Origin: JABCZH01 sp963803775 | Lineage (GTDB): Bacteria; Acidobacteriota; Terriglobia; Terriglobales; Acidobacteriaceae | Length of the DNA stretch: 64,000 nucleotides | Direction of reading: 5' to 3' | Assembly (NCBI GenBank): GCA_963803775.1 | Contig: CAWDNS010000006.1 | Location: forward strand, 1 to 64,000 | Shown: positions 26,733 to 36,597 of the stretch, in pieces | How positions within the stretch are numbered: position 1 is the stretch's first letter | Layout of the letters: each line of letters opens with the position of its first letter | The notes under the pieces: model-generated | Told to the model about the DNA's origin: nothing | The model's input: only the letters and a program-made list of their open reading frames with translations | Database searches by the model: none | Program-made: the position numbers and the translations under genes

Positions 26733-28223
26733 ATGGATCCTCTTGTTCCCGGACGCCAAGAAGTGAACCGAGCTCAAAATGGTTCTCGCGCGATTTCTCC
26801 CATTACGCTCTCCACTTTTTTTCGAGATGTCTCCCTGGAATTCCTATGGCTTACACTTTTCCTTCTAATCCTACCCGCGAGCCTGTGGATACTGCCGCCT
26901 CTCGCCCTGCTTTCCGGCCTGGTTATTGCCGTTTCACTAGGGATGATGCAGCGATTAGTAGGGCTCTTCAATCTGAAACAGTTGACGATACCCGCTTTTC
27001 TTTATTTGCTCTATGTCGGTGTCATCCTTGTTCCCGGGTTTTTTATATTTAATGACGAGATCACGCCTTCTCGTTGGAGATTTCTGTTCGGCATCGAGAG
27101 TGTGATGCTAACGGTGCCACTCGGAATCTGGGTTGCGAATCTCTGCTTGGGTTATCGAAGACAGGAGACGACGAATTATTTTCGCCAGCCCGTGGAGCCT
27201 GAACCGCTCGGTGGCTCCGCAAAACACATTTATCTCACAGTCCTGGCGCTGGCTTTTGTGGTCGTGGTGATGAACCTATGGGAAACACCGGTCGTCCCCT
27301 TGCTTTACCTGATCCGCCACCCCGGAGACTTTCTGCAAGTGGCTGTGTTGAGAGAGGATTCGTTTAAGCTGCTCAAATCGAATTTCACCTATGTGTATTA
27401 CGTCGTCCGCGGAACCGTCTTACCGTTTCTCATCATGGTGGCTTTTGGCCGTTATCGCCGGCAAGGGCAGGATATTTGGCGTCGGTGGTTTTTGATTTCC
27501 TTGTTCCTGGGAGTTTCCTACGCCGCGGTCACCGTCGAGAAATCGCCCGTAGCGGTCATTGCCGGCATGATTGGAATTTTTTATTATCTGTTCAAAGGCG
27601 GCAAGCTCGGGAAAACGGCTACGGTCCTTTTCCCTTTGCTTTTTTTGTTGTTTCCAATCATCGTGATTGTCCTTGCCTACAGCGGATCTGAAGGGGGGAC
27701 TCTAGGCGCCGCGCTGCAAGCCATGGCGGCCCGCATCTTTTATAGTCCGGCCCAGGTGGTATATGCGTACTTCGAAGTATTTCCATCCGTGATTCCATTC
27801 CAGCACGGAGCAAGCCTGCTCAAGCTGGCGCACCTGTTGGGCTGGAAGACGGTAGACATCCCCAACTTCGTCGGCGTGTACATGACTGAAGGGCAGGATC
27901 TGGATACGATTACGGCGAACTCCTGCTTCATCGGAAATTTTTATGCGGACTTTGGCCTGCCGGGTGTGGTTGTGAGTGGCGTTGCGGCAGGTTTTATCAT
28001 GCAGTTTGTGGGTGTTTACTTCTGTCGCCAACCCAAGACGGTGGTCCATCTGGCTGCATACGCGATCTGCTTTTGGTCTCTTGGCATGTTGGTCACCAGT
28101 GCGTTGTCAACGCAGTTGCTTTCGGGAGGTGTGACTTTCGCGGTCCTCTTGCTTTGGCTTTTTAGGGATCGCGAGAGGGGTCTTGCCATCGATCACTCGA
28201 AAGCGCTTCCTTCATCCCTTTGA
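26733..28223 (+). CDS. Wzy-like polysaccharide repeat-unit polymerase
   Basis: 496 residues with roughly 11-12 hydrophobic segments and a long periplasmic-type loop near residues 280-390 (VVYAYFEVFPSVIPFQHG ... NSCFIGNFYADFGLPGVV). The stretch with NSCFIGNFYADFG resembles the family of oligosaccharide repeat-unit polymerases, where N.....D.G is conserved near the C-terminus. Sequence conservation in Wzy proteins is low, so the call rests on topology, that motif and location between Wzz-like and glycosyltransferase genes. It would join lipid-linked repeat units on the periplasmic face. It begins 22 bases after the methyltransferase stop, so they are probably co-transcribed. Confidence 0.78.
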   Translation: MDPLVPGRQEVNRAQNGSRAISPITLSTFFRDVSLEFLWLTLFLLILPASLWILPPLALLSGLVIAVSLGMMQRLVGLFNLKQLTIPAFLYLLYVGVILVPGFFIFNDEITPSRWRFLFGIESVMLTVPLGIWVANLCLGYRRQETTNYFRQPVEPEPLGGSAKHIYLTVLALAFVVVVMNLWETPVVPLLYLIRHPGDFLQVAVLREDSFKLLKSNFTYVYYVVRGTVLPFLIMVAFGRYRRQGQDIWRRWFLISLFLGVSYAAVTVEKSPVAVIAGMIGIFYYLFKGGKLGKTATVLFPLLFLLFPIIVIVLAYSGSEGGTLGAALQAMAARIFYSPAQVVYAYFEVFPSVIPFQHGASLLKLAHLLGWKTVDIPNFVGVYMTEGQDLDTITANSCFIGNFYADFGLPGVVVSGVAAGFIMQFVGVYFCRQPKTVVHLAAYAICFWSLGMLVTSALSTQLLSGGVTFAVLLLWLFRDRERGLAIDHSKALPSSL

Positions 28224-28395
28224 CCGGTGCCTCTGTGGCGTGCAGGCCTAGAGGCGGAGTAGCAATATGTTTCGCCTCTCAGACTGACGGTCGAAATTGT
28301 TACACCGACTAGGTTGTAACGAACAACGGGCCAAGTTCGTTGATCTCGGAACATCGGGATACGGCTTTAGCCTTGGCGCGAAAGGAAATGAAAAC

Positions 28396-29703
28396 ATGAT
28401 TCTTCTGTCGCGGATGAAGTTAATGTCTGGAGTGTGCTTCACTTTGGTCATTGTGTCGTTATGCGCGCCAGCCTCTTTCTCGCAGGGAACTCCCGCCGTG
28501 CCCGCCGCACAACCCGACGATCTGCACCGGCTTTGGTCCCTTACCGTTGACCCTATACTCCGCCAGACCGTCCGCGGTGGATCTCAAGCGGAAACGGTCG
28601 GCACTACCATGATGATCCCTCTGCAGGCGGCCTTTAAGCTTAGGGACGTGCAATGGCAACGTGCGTTCGCCGATCATTTTTCGCAGTTGGTAACGAATTC
28701 GTCCGAGCTGCCTTCGGAGGACCTTGGGCGGATGGAGTATCTCTACCTGGCGAGTGAATTTCTGGTTTTGACCAAACAAACCGGGCAGCCGGAACTTGTG
28801 CCACCCGGTCTTCCGGATCTGATTTTTTCCGAAATGCGAGACGTCTGGACTGTGAAGCCGGCTAAGCAGTTTGAAGCGCCGGATGTTCGCGGAGTGCGCC
28901 AGAGGACTTTGTGGAGACTCAATACTCACCGAGTGGGCAAGAGTTATTTCCGCCAGATCAACGACGTGGAAATGTTTGTCTTTGCGATTGCCGCGGACTT
29001 GCACACCTTTGGTGGTACTCCGGCCCAGAGGGCGGCGTGGACCCCGACGCTGGACGACGTACTCGTGATCGCGCGTCGGGTGTTCACGCAGGAGGTGGCA
29101 TGGCAACCGGATGGGGGTTGGGTCTTCCAGCCTGGTGTATGGACCGACCACCCGGAGTATGCGTATGCGGGGAACAACGAAATTCGCCCCGGGATGAGAC
29201 CGATTCCCGTCCCGGGCATCGCTCCGGATTCCTCCCACGCCCACCGTTTCCCCCTTTGGTTGACGAGCCAGATGCGCGCCTATTCATCGGGGAGTGAGGG
29301 GTATCGCTTCTATGAAAGACTGCGGAGCGGCTTCGAAAAGCAGTTCTACGATAAGGTACTGGTGAAGCCCTCCAACGATTTTCCTTGTTACCGCCTCACC
29401 AACTACATGGATGGTCGTAACGGAGTGTACCGGTGGAATTATCCGGGGATGGCTCCAGGCAGTGGATTCGGCCCGTATGGAAACTCTTACACCTTACTGG
29501 TGGGATGGTGGGTCTTCTCGAATACGGATCAGATGCGAGCCGTCTATCATGATCTTGCGGCGACCTTCCCCTGGCCAAAGGAATGCGTGGAAGTATATCT
29601 GGGGCCCGTAACTCCGAACGGACATCCGGCGAGTGCCTTTGATCCCGGATCATCGACCATGCGCCTATGGCATCTCACGGTGGTGCTGGATTCTCAGCTA
29701 TGA
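28396..29703 (+). CDS. Secreted protein of unknown family in EPS locus
   Basis: 435 residues from ATG 28396, preceded by AAAGGAAATG and opening a signal peptide (MILLSRMKLMSGVCFTLVIV ... ASFSQ). The frame continues upstream but without a start signal. The mature protein is aromatic-rich, mostly helical, with segments such as GGTPAQRAAWTPTLDDVLVIA, GGWVFQPGVWTDHPEYAYAG, HRFPLWLTSQMRAY and GMAPGSGFGPYGN. Helical, Trp/Tyr/His-rich secreted proteins in EPS loci are often (alpha/alpha)6-toroid lyases or hydrolases, and this could be one, but I recognise no family signature. It is followed by two toroid-like lipoproteins and a propeller-like one, so a role in trimming or modifying exported polymer is a reasonable guess. 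Confidence 0.6.
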   Translation: MILLSRMKLMSGVCFTLVIVSLCAPASFSQGTPAVPAAQPDDLHRLWSLTVDPILRQTVRGGSQAETVGTTMMIPLQAAFKLRDVQWQRAFADHFSQLVTNSSELPSEDLGRMEYLYLASEFLVLTKQTGQPELVPPGLPDLIFSEMRDVWTVKPAKQFEAPDVRGVRQRTLWRLNTHRVGKSYFRQINDVEMFVFAIAADLHTFGGTPAQRAAWTPTLDDVLVIARRVFTQEVAWQPDGGWVFQPGVWTDHPEYAYAGNNEIRPGMRPIPVPGIAPDSSHAHRFPLWLTSQMRAYSSGSEGYRFYERLRSGFEKQFYDKVLVKPSNDFPCYRLTNYMDGRNGVYRWNYPGMAPGSGFGPYGNSYTLLVGWWVFSNTDQMRAVYHDLAATFPWPKECVEVYLGPVTPNGHPASAFDPGSSTMRLWHLTVVLDSQL

Positions 29704-29792
29704 TCGGTTTTTTGTGAAGTGGCTTGCCGCACCGCTAGTTCCTTTCGCTGCTGCTGGTCTCGTCGAGTTTAAAGTGGTTCAGCTTAACTGAC

Positions 29793-31415
29793 ATGATGAT
29801 GCGACGATTTGGCTTCTTCGTTCTTGGGTGCTTGTTGCTTTTGATCAGTAGTTGTGGGAGCGGTGACCCGCCTGGCAGTAGCTGTGGGAGCAGTAATCCG
29901 ATTGATGTTCCGCTGGTTCAAATAGCCACTTGTTCGGGAGTCCCAGCCACCAGTCTGCCAAACTACGACCGGATCTCAGCGCAATTTCTCGACGAAGACA
30001 CGCGTCACCCCACTGGCAACTTATCGGGAAACATCGTGTGGGGCACCCGCTACTACATGGAGTCCCTTCTCACTGCTTATGAGGCCACCGGGAATCCCAA
30101 ATACATTCAATCGTTTGTGGATTCCGGGCAATGGGTCCTGAATCTTGTGCAGACGATGACAATTGTCAATGCTCCGGATCCAGGCCAGCCCACGGCGCCA
30201 GGCACTGGCCCACTAGTTACGGTAACGGGGTGGCCGACTATGAATGGTGGTTTCGGTGTTCCGGTCGCGGTTCCAACCCTAACCGGCCAAATCGCCTTGT
30301 ACGCGCAGAATCTTGGCGACGGAGCCATCTATTTCGAGGTTACGCAGCAGAGCAATGGAACACTTCAATTGGCATGGGCCACGGGAAGCCAAGTTCTGCA
30401 AACCAATACTATTCAGACCATTTCTGACCTAGAAGCCCTGGCTTCTGCACCTCTAGTGTGGAGCCAATCGGTGGGAAGAATCAAGCTGACCGGCGCGGGA
30501 TTGCCGGCACCCGGCGTATACCCTGTCTATCCTCTCGAAAAGACGATGTGGAATTCAGAGCAAGCCGCCGGCATTCTTCTTCCGTTTGCCCATTTTCTGG
30601 TGCTTGCAAAGGAACACCCTGGACTGGTGGACGAAGTCACGCAAGAAGACTGGACAAGCAAAATTCTTGCAATAGCAGCCGGTTATGAAAACATCTTCAT
30701 CTCAGATGGACAGGGGGGCCTGAGACAACACAATCCGTTATGGCTTGCCAATGCTTTGGCGGATACGGATGCAGCGATGGACTACATATCTGCCGAGGCC
30801 ACACTTCGAATGTTCCTTTACGAGTTAACCGGAGATCAGCATCAGCTTGCAATTTCCAGTGATTTGATCGTCCACCAGCAAAACTTTCACTTGTCCGTCG
30901 GCCCCCAAGGGTGGTTGCTTTTGCAAAATTGGCCGGATTTTGTTCCCTGGTCGAGCCGAGCGAACGCTCCATCAGGCAACGTATGGGATTCGTTCGAATA
31001 TGATCCCAGCACGCCGTCTCCAAACACCGACGGAGGATTCTTTGTTGACCTTCTGCATTATGCGAAAATTTTCCAGATCTGCCTATCAGATTACCTCTAC
31101 GATGCCAATCGCGCGGCCTTTCAGCAATATCTTTTTTATGGTCCCAATCCTATGAACGCGTCGGAAGCTCTCGTGCGAGCTTATTATCCGAGTGCGAATT
31201 CGCAGGTCTCTAACCCGCTTAACCCGTCGCCGGATCCGTTCGCGGGGGGAGGATACCTGACGCCGGAAGTGGCAGATCAGTCCATTATCGATGCCAATTG
31301 GAAGTGGATGCAAAGTTACGCGCAAAATCCGCAAGGTCAATCAATCGGGTATTATTTACGCGCCTGGGCTCGTTCAGAAGCAGCAGAACTCAATCGCTGC
31401 ACATACGCGAAATAA
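29793..31415 (+). CDS. Lipoprotein, alpha/alpha-toroid type (C5-epimerase/lyase-like), copy 1
   Basis: 540 residues; MMMRRFGFFVLGCLLLLISSC has a lipobox (LISSC), so it is probably anchored to a membrane. The mature protein alternates helices with aromatic motifs: NIVWGTRYYMESLLTAYEATGNPKYI, WNSEQAAGILLPFAHFLVLA, ISAEATLRMFLYELTG and DGGFFVDLLHYAKIF. The YxxSLLxAYExTGNxKY pattern and overall helical repeats recall the toroid domain of D-glucuronyl C5-epimerase-like and related proteins. Residues about 130-230 are a beta-rich insert (VTVTGWPTMNGGFGVPVAV ... GAIYFEV). A paralogue lies 1.4 kb downstream (32849-34463). It may epimerise, cleave or bind the exported polysaccharide; the enzyme class is not proven. 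Confidence 0.65.
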   Translation: MMMRRFGFFVLGCLLLLISSCGSGDPPGSSCGSSNPIDVPLVQIATCSGVPATSLPNYDRISAQFLDEDTRHPTGNLSGNIVWGTRYYMESLLTAYEATGNPKYIQSFVDSGQWVLNLVQTMTIVNAPDPGQPTAPGTGPLVTVTGWPTMNGGFGVPVAVPTLTGQIALYAQNLGDGAIYFEVTQQSNGTLQLAWATGSQVLQTNTIQTISDLEALASAPLVWSQSVGRIKLTGAGLPAPGVYPVYPLEKTMWNSEQAAGILLPFAHFLVLAKEHPGLVDEVTQEDWTSKILAIAAGYENIFISDGQGGLRQHNPLWLANALADTDAAMDYISAEATLRMFLYELTGDQHQLAISSDLIVHQQNFHLSVGPQGWLLLQNWPDFVPWSSRANAPSGNVWDSFEYDPSTPSPNTDGGFFVDLLHYAKIFQICLSDYLYDANRAAFQQYLFYGPNPMNASEALVRAYYPSANSQVSNPLNPSPDPFAGGGYLTPEVADQSIIDANWKWMQSYAQNPQGQSIGYYLRAWARSEAAELNRCTYAK

Positions 31416-31596
31416 CTGATCTCTGACCCAGTCTAAGAGTAAATTGGTCTCTCCCTCGAAATCTCGTGTGCGCCGAGATCACGGAACTATTCTTGATCGT
31501 AGGCGTCGTCACTCAGTAAGCCACAAACGTGGTCCGGGAACGCCCAACGCTGCTGGATGAACGTTGGCGATTGTGGCAGATTGGGAGCAAGATCGA

Positions 31597-32685
31597 ATGA
31601 AAAGACGTTTGGTTGTTTTCCTACTGGGCGGATGTTCTACAGTTGTTTTATTACTGAGCGGATGTTCTAACCATGTGTCGACCGTACCCCAAGCGATTCC
31701 GAATGCCTCCGCTCCTCTAACCGTATGCCCGGCACCTGCGGACGATTGCCAAACCGTTGAGCCCCAAGTTATCCAATTTGCTAAGCCGTTTAATGGCTTT
31801 CAATATTACATGGTGACCACCGGTTATCCGCAGAGCGATGACAGGGACGAAAATCCTTCCATTATGGTGAGCAACGATGGGGTGGATTGGACCGTGCCGA
31901 ACAAGCTGGAAAACCCGCTTTCTTCCCCGCCGTGTGCTGGCGACACACGATGGGACCTAGTATATGTTTACGAAGGGACCTGCGACTTTGACCAGGACCC
32001 GACAATCGTTTACGACGGCGAAAAACTCAACGTGTACTGGGTTCTGAGCCTCACTGATGAGATCACAACCAATACCCCGTCCTTTGTCGAGCGCTCGACT
32101 TCAACTGACGGAGCACATTGGAGTCCACCGCAAAGCCTAATTACCGAACCCTTCTTTGAGCTACTGGCCCCTTCGGTTGTATACCACGATGGGACCTACT
32201 ATATGTTTAAGATCGATCCTGGCCAGAATGCCATAAATTGTATTAAGCACCAGACTGCAAATATGAATGTTCGGACCAGTTCGGATGGGTTGGCCTGGAG
32301 CGCGCCGATCACCACGGATATAAAGCAAGACGGCTTTATTGTTTGGCATCCCAACATGACATGGATTCCCGAGTTGCGAGAATACTGGGCCGTGATTGCT
32401 GATTATCCCGTGGGGTCAGGTTGCGGATTCGTTACCAATCAGGGTACAAGCATGTTTTTCTATCATTCGTTGGACGGCGTCCATTGGATCAACTATCCCA
32501 AACCCGTTCTTTCTCCATCTAAATCAGGGTGGGATGACGACTATGTCTACCGTGGTTCCGTTCTTTATGATGCAACCACAAACACTATGCGGATTTGGTA
32601 TTCCGCCAGAGATCACAGCGGCGCTTGGCACACGGGCTATACTCAAGGGAATCTTGATTCCTTCCTGGCATGGGAAGCGCGATGA
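31597..32685 (+). CDS. Lipoprotein with five-bladed-propeller (GH43/GH32-like) fold
   Basis: 362 residues from ATG 31597. Two lipobox-like sites follow each other (LLGGC and LLSGC), created by a short repeat of GCGGATGTTCTA; the second is the better signal-peptidase II site. The mature domain has repeated blades with YMVTTGYPQSDDRDENPS, DQDPTIVYDGEKLNVYWVLS, APSVVYHDGTYYMFKID, VWHPNMTWIPELREYWAVIA and YRGSVLYDATTNTMRIWYSA. The A/D-P-S-V/I-x-Y-x-G-x-Y-Y-M pattern is typical of GH43/GH32/GH130-like beta-propellers acting on arabino-, xylo- or fructosyl substrates. Candidate acids exist (D in DENPS, D in DQDP), but the triad is not certain. It sits between the two toroid paralogues. Confidence 0.7.
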   Translation: MKRRLVVFLLGGCSTVVLLLSGCSNHVSTVPQAIPNASAPLTVCPAPADDCQTVEPQVIQFAKPFNGFQYYMVTTGYPQSDDRDENPSIMVSNDGVDWTVPNKLENPLSSPPCAGDTRWDLVYVYEGTCDFDQDPTIVYDGEKLNVYWVLSLTDEITTNTPSFVERSTSTDGAHWSPPQSLITEPFFELLAPSVVYHDGTYYMFKIDPGQNAINCIKHQTANMNVRTSSDGLAWSAPITTDIKQDGFIVWHPNMTWIPELREYWAVIADYPVGSGCGFVTNQGTSMFFYHSLDGVHWINYPKPVLSPSKSGWDDDYVYRGSVLYDATTNTMRIWYSARDHSGAWHTGYTQGNLDSFLAWEAR

Positions 32686-32848
32686 ACCGTGAAAAAGACA
32701 GATAATGTGTTGACGGTAGCCCGGCCTGTTGCGTTTCTTTGATTGCGCGCTCGCGAAGTGGTATTTCCGGCTGCTAATATTTTTTCCCTCTTGGCGCGAT
32801 GCGGTCGAGGAGAGGGATTCCTTCTCGGTATCTGCCAACTTTAATGCG

Positions 32849-34463
32849 ATGGTGACGATGCGACGGTTTGGCCTCTGCGTTTTCACGTATCTGCTGTTTT
32901 TCATCAGCGGCTGCGGGAGCGGTGGGCCGGTTGATGCTTCGCTGGTTCAAATAGCCGTTTGCTCAGGAACACCAGCTGCCAGTCTGCCAAATTACGATCG
33001 CCTCTCACAGCAGTTTCTCGATGAGGAAACGCGCCATCCCGCGAACAATGCGTGGGGAAACGTCGTGTGGGGTACCCGCTACTACCTGGAGTCCCTCCTC
33101 ACAGCTTATGAGGCCACCGGCAATCCCAAATACATCGAGGCGTTCCTGGATTCTGGACAATGGGTCCTGAATCTTGTTCAGACAATTACCGTCAATGACG
33201 CTCCTGATCCCGGTCAACCCGTGGCGCCGGGCACCGCGCAGCTCAACGTGACGGGGTGGCCAACCATGCTTGGCAGTTTCGGTGTTCCGGTCGCGATTCC
33301 AACCCTAACCGGCGAAATCGCCTTGTACGCCCAGAACCTCAGCGAAGGAGCTACCTTTTTCAAGGTTACGCAGCAAAGCGATGGGAGCCTCCAGTTGGCA
33401 TGGACTGCGGGAAACACGGGAGAACAAGTTCTGCAAAGCAATACGATTCAAAGCGTCGCTGACCTGAACGCCCTCGCTGTTGCGCCCCTGGTGTGGCCGC
33501 AGTCGGTGGGAAGAATCAAGCCGACAGGAGCGGGGTTGCCGGCCCCTGGTGTATACCAAGTTACGCAGGTCGAAAAGACGATGTGGAATTCAGAGCAAGC
33601 CGGCGGGATTCTTCTTCCCTTTGCCCATTTTCTGGTGCTTGCCGAGGAACATCCTGAACTGACGAGCCAGGGCACGCGAGATGAATGGACCAGCAAAGTT
33701 CTTGCAATCGCAGCCGGTTATGAAAACATCTTCATTTCAGACGGACAAGGGGGTCTGAGACAGCACAATCCGCTATGGCTTCCCAACGTGGTGGCGGACG
33801 TTGACGCACCGATGGACTACATATCCGCCGAGGCTACGCTTCGGTTGTTCCTTTACGAGCTAACCGGGGATCCGCATCAGCTTTGCGATTGCCACGGGCT
33901 TGATTGTCCACCAACAAAACTTCCACTTGTTGGTCGGTTCCCAGGGATGGTTACTGCTCCAAAATTGGCCGGATTTTGTTCCTTGGTCGAGCCGGGCGAA
34001 CGCTCCCGCGGGCAGCGTTTGGGATTCGTTCGAATATGATCCCAGCACGCCGTCTCCAAACACCGACGGAGGATTCTTTGTTGACCTTCTGCATTACGCG
34101 AAAGTCTTCCAGATCCGCCTACCGGACTACCTCTACGAGGCCAATAGCGCGGCCCTTCAGGGATATCTTTTTTATGGTTCCAGTCCTGTAGAAGGGTCCG
34201 CGGCTCTCGTGCGAGCTTATTATCCGAGGGTGAATTCAAAGGCCTCTGACCCGATAAGCGTCTCCCAAGATCCGTTTGCCGGGGGAGGATACCTGACGCC
34301 GGAAGTGGCAGACCAATCCATTGTCGATGCAAACTGGAAATGGATGCAAAGTTTTGCACGAAACCCGGAAGGGCAATCGATTGGATATTACCTGCGCGAT
34401 TGGGCCCGTTCGGAAGCAGCGGAACTTAATCGCTGCCAATACGCGAGAGCATCCGCCCCATGA
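32849..34463 (+). pseudogene. Frameshifted paralogue of the toroid lipoprotein (copy 2)
   Basis: Starts at ATG 32849 (MVTMRRFGLC, lipobox FISGC) and runs parallel to copy 1 through LFLYELTGDPHQL. At CTTTGC (33881-33886) there is one extra T compared with CTTGC in copy 1. Removing it restores LAIATGLIVHQQNFHLLVG, which continues to the stop at 34463 in frame with copy 1's C-terminus (RSEAAELNRC). As written, translation stops at 34039 after about 50 out-of-frame residues. The 3' part remains well preserved, so the change is recent or a sequencing error in a T run. Both parts are otherwise intact relative to copy 1. Confidence 0.8.
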
Positions 34464-34467
34464 GAAC

Positions 34468-34500
34468 GAACATTCCGCGGACCTACCAAGAATGTTCTTC
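34468..34500 (+). terminator. Possible weak terminator after the toroid copy 2
   Basis: GAACATTC (34468-34475) pairs with GAATGTTC (34490-34497), with a 14-base loop, followed by a short T-rich stretch (TTCGTTT). The stem is AT-rich, so termination would be weak. Confidence 0.3.
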
Positions 34501-34615
34501 GTTTAGGGCACTCCAGACTTCGGATTTTAGCTAACTCATCTGAATGTTGTTCGACACTAACTCGGTACGCGACTGGCAGAGCGCACGCCGGGCAGTTCTT
34601 GAGGAGGGCACATAA

Positions 34616-36538
34616 GTGTGCGGGATTGTAGGAGTCGTTGGCGGTGCTCGTAGGATTTCGGCGAGTCTGTTCCTTGAGATGCGCGACAGTATTGCGCACC
34701 GCGGGCCCGATGACGCCGGAATCTGGGAATCTCCCGGCGGGATTACTCGTCTGGGAACCCGCCGGTTGGCAATTCTAGATTTGTCACCCAGTGGGCATCA
34801 ACCTATGGTGGATGAAGCAAGCGGGTTGGCGATCACCTTCAACGGCGAGATTTACAACTACGTCGAACTGGCTGACGAGCTCACGAAAATGGGATGCCGT
34901 TTCCAGTCACGTTCTGATACGGAAGTATTGTTAAAGAGCTATCAGGTTTGGGGCCGTGAATGCCTGAGTCGATTGAATGGGATGTTTGCCTTCGCCATAT
35001 GGGACGAGAACCGGCAGGAATTGTTCGCGGCCCGTGACCGATTTGGAGAGAAACCGTTCTTCTATTACTTGGATAAAGAGCGAGAGTTCTTAGCCTTTGG
35101 CTCAGAAGTGAAGGCGCTGATTGCCGGTAGATTTTTTTCGCCGAGCGCCGACGGCTCAGCAGTCTATGGCTATTTGGAAAACCGTCCGATTAACGCCGGT
35201 ACTGGAACCATGTTTGCAGGTGTTTCCTCTCTTCCGGCTGCGCATGCTCTGCGCTTTTCCTGGCGAGATCGTTCTCTTAAGACTTGGCGCTATTGGGATC
35301 TCGACCCTGGGAAGCAGATTCGCCTGGCTGACGCCCAGCAATATGCGGAACGATTCCTGGAGTTATTGTCCGATTCTGTCCGAATCCGCCAGCGATCTGA
35401 TGTTCCAGTCGGCTCCAGCCTCTCGGGTGGACTGGATTCATCGACTATCGTTGGCTTGGTTGCACGAAACCGCGCGGGGGGCAGGCAGGACACTTTTTCG
35501 GCCCGTTTCTCAGATCCCGCGTTCGACGAAGGAAAATACATTGATCTTATGGCTCAGTGGGGCGACGTGAACAGCCACCACGTCTATCCAGATCCCACAC
35601 GGTTACCGGAGGAGATGGAAGCGCTCACTTGGCATCAGGATGATCCGTTCTATAGCACCAGCATCTACGCGCAGTGGTGCGTGATGCGGCTGGCAAAGGA
35701 GTGCGGAGTCACGGTGCTGCTCGATGGCCAGGGTGGAGATGAAACCCTGGCCGGATATCATGAGTATTTTGCAGCGTTTTACAGGTATCTGTTGAAAGAG
35801 CGCCACTTTTCGGAAGCCATCACTTCCTTTAAGCGTTACATGACTGATCACAACCGGCGGTTTTTGCTAGGTGTGGTTTCCAGCTTCTTGCCAACAAAGT
35901 TACGCTCAGTCGTTATACAAAGAAGAAGGCCGAGAGGTCTCCGCGAGGAATTTAAGAGCAAGTGGCACCATCCGCCAGTGCGGATCGCTCGAAAATTCGA
36001 AGATGCAGTGCACCAGTCGCTTTATGAAACGTTGACGCAGACTATTTTGCCGCAGCTCTTGCGTTACGCGGATCGCAACTCCATGGCTTTTTCCCGGGAA
36101 GTGCGTCTTCCGTTTCTTGACCATCGACTGGTGGAGTTCCTTTTTTCCATCCCAGTTGAGCAAAAGATTTCCGGGACTACAACAAAGGTCGTGCTTAGGA
36201 ATGCTATTCCAGGAATTGTGCCGGAGGAAATTCGTAATCGCAAAGATAAGCTGGGCTTTGCCCCTCCGGAAGTCTCCTGGCTTAGAGGGCCACTGCGCTC
36301 CTGGGTGGAAGAGATGTTTTCTTCGACGGAATTCAGGCAGAGGGAGTGGTGGGACCCGGGGGTCGTTGACTCGGTGTGGCGCCGCTTCTTGAATGGCGAA
36401 AGCGGGTGTTGCACCTCTGTGTGGAGGTGGGTCTCTTTGGAAGTGTGGGCAAGAGCTTGCTTGACTCCCAGACCGCTGGTGCAGTTCAATAGCACGGTAC
36501 TTGCAGTTGCGACGGCTCCAACCGTGAGAGTTACGTAG
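34616..36538 (+). CDS. asnB: Asparagine synthase-type glutamine amidotransferase (first copy)
   Basis: 640 residues from GTG 34616 with GAGGAGG 9 bases upstream. The start places Cys at position 2 (M-C-G-I-V-G), the N-terminal nucleophile of class II glutamine amidotransferases; RGPDDAG and FNGEIYNY complete that domain (about 1-210). The synthetase half has the ATP-pyrophosphatase motif LSGGLDSS and GQGGDETLAGY. Such AsnB-like proteins in EPS clusters often amidate uronic or other carboxyl groups of the sugar repeat rather than make free asparagine. A second copy lies 1.2 kb downstream. The specific acceptor is not known. Confidence 0.92.
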   Translation: MCGIVGVVGGARRISASLFLEMRDSIAHRGPDDAGIWESPGGITRLGTRRLAILDLSPSGHQPMVDEASGLAITFNGEIYNYVELADELTKMGCRFQSRSDTEVLLKSYQVWGRECLSRLNGMFAFAIWDENRQELFAARDRFGEKPFFYYLDKEREFLAFGSEVKALIAGRFFSPSADGSAVYGYLENRPINAGTGTMFAGVSSLPAAHALRFSWRDRSLKTWRYWDLDPGKQIRLADAQQYAERFLELLSDSVRIRQRSDVPVGSSLSGGLDSSTIVGLVARNRAGGRQDTFSARFSDPAFDEGKYIDLMAQWGDVNSHHVYPDPTRLPEEMEALTWHQDDPFYSTSIYAQWCVMRLAKECGVTVLLDGQGGDETLAGYHEYFAAFYRYLLKERHFSEAITSFKRYMTDHNRRFLLGVVSSFLPTKLRSVVIQRRRPRGLREEFKSKWHHPPVRIARKFEDAVHQSLYETLTQTILPQLLRYADRNSMAFSREVRLPFLDHRLVEFLFSIPVEQKISGTTTKVVLRNAIPGIVPEEIRNRKDKLGFAPPEVSWLRGPLRSWVEEMFSSTEFRQREWWDPGVVDSVWRRFLNGESGCCTSVWRWVSLEVWARACLTPRPLVQFNSTVLAVATAPTVRVT

Positions 36539-36597
36539 AACTCAGACTGCCTTGCCAGAGTAAGCGTGAACGTTGGTATCATTTTTTGTTCCCTGCC

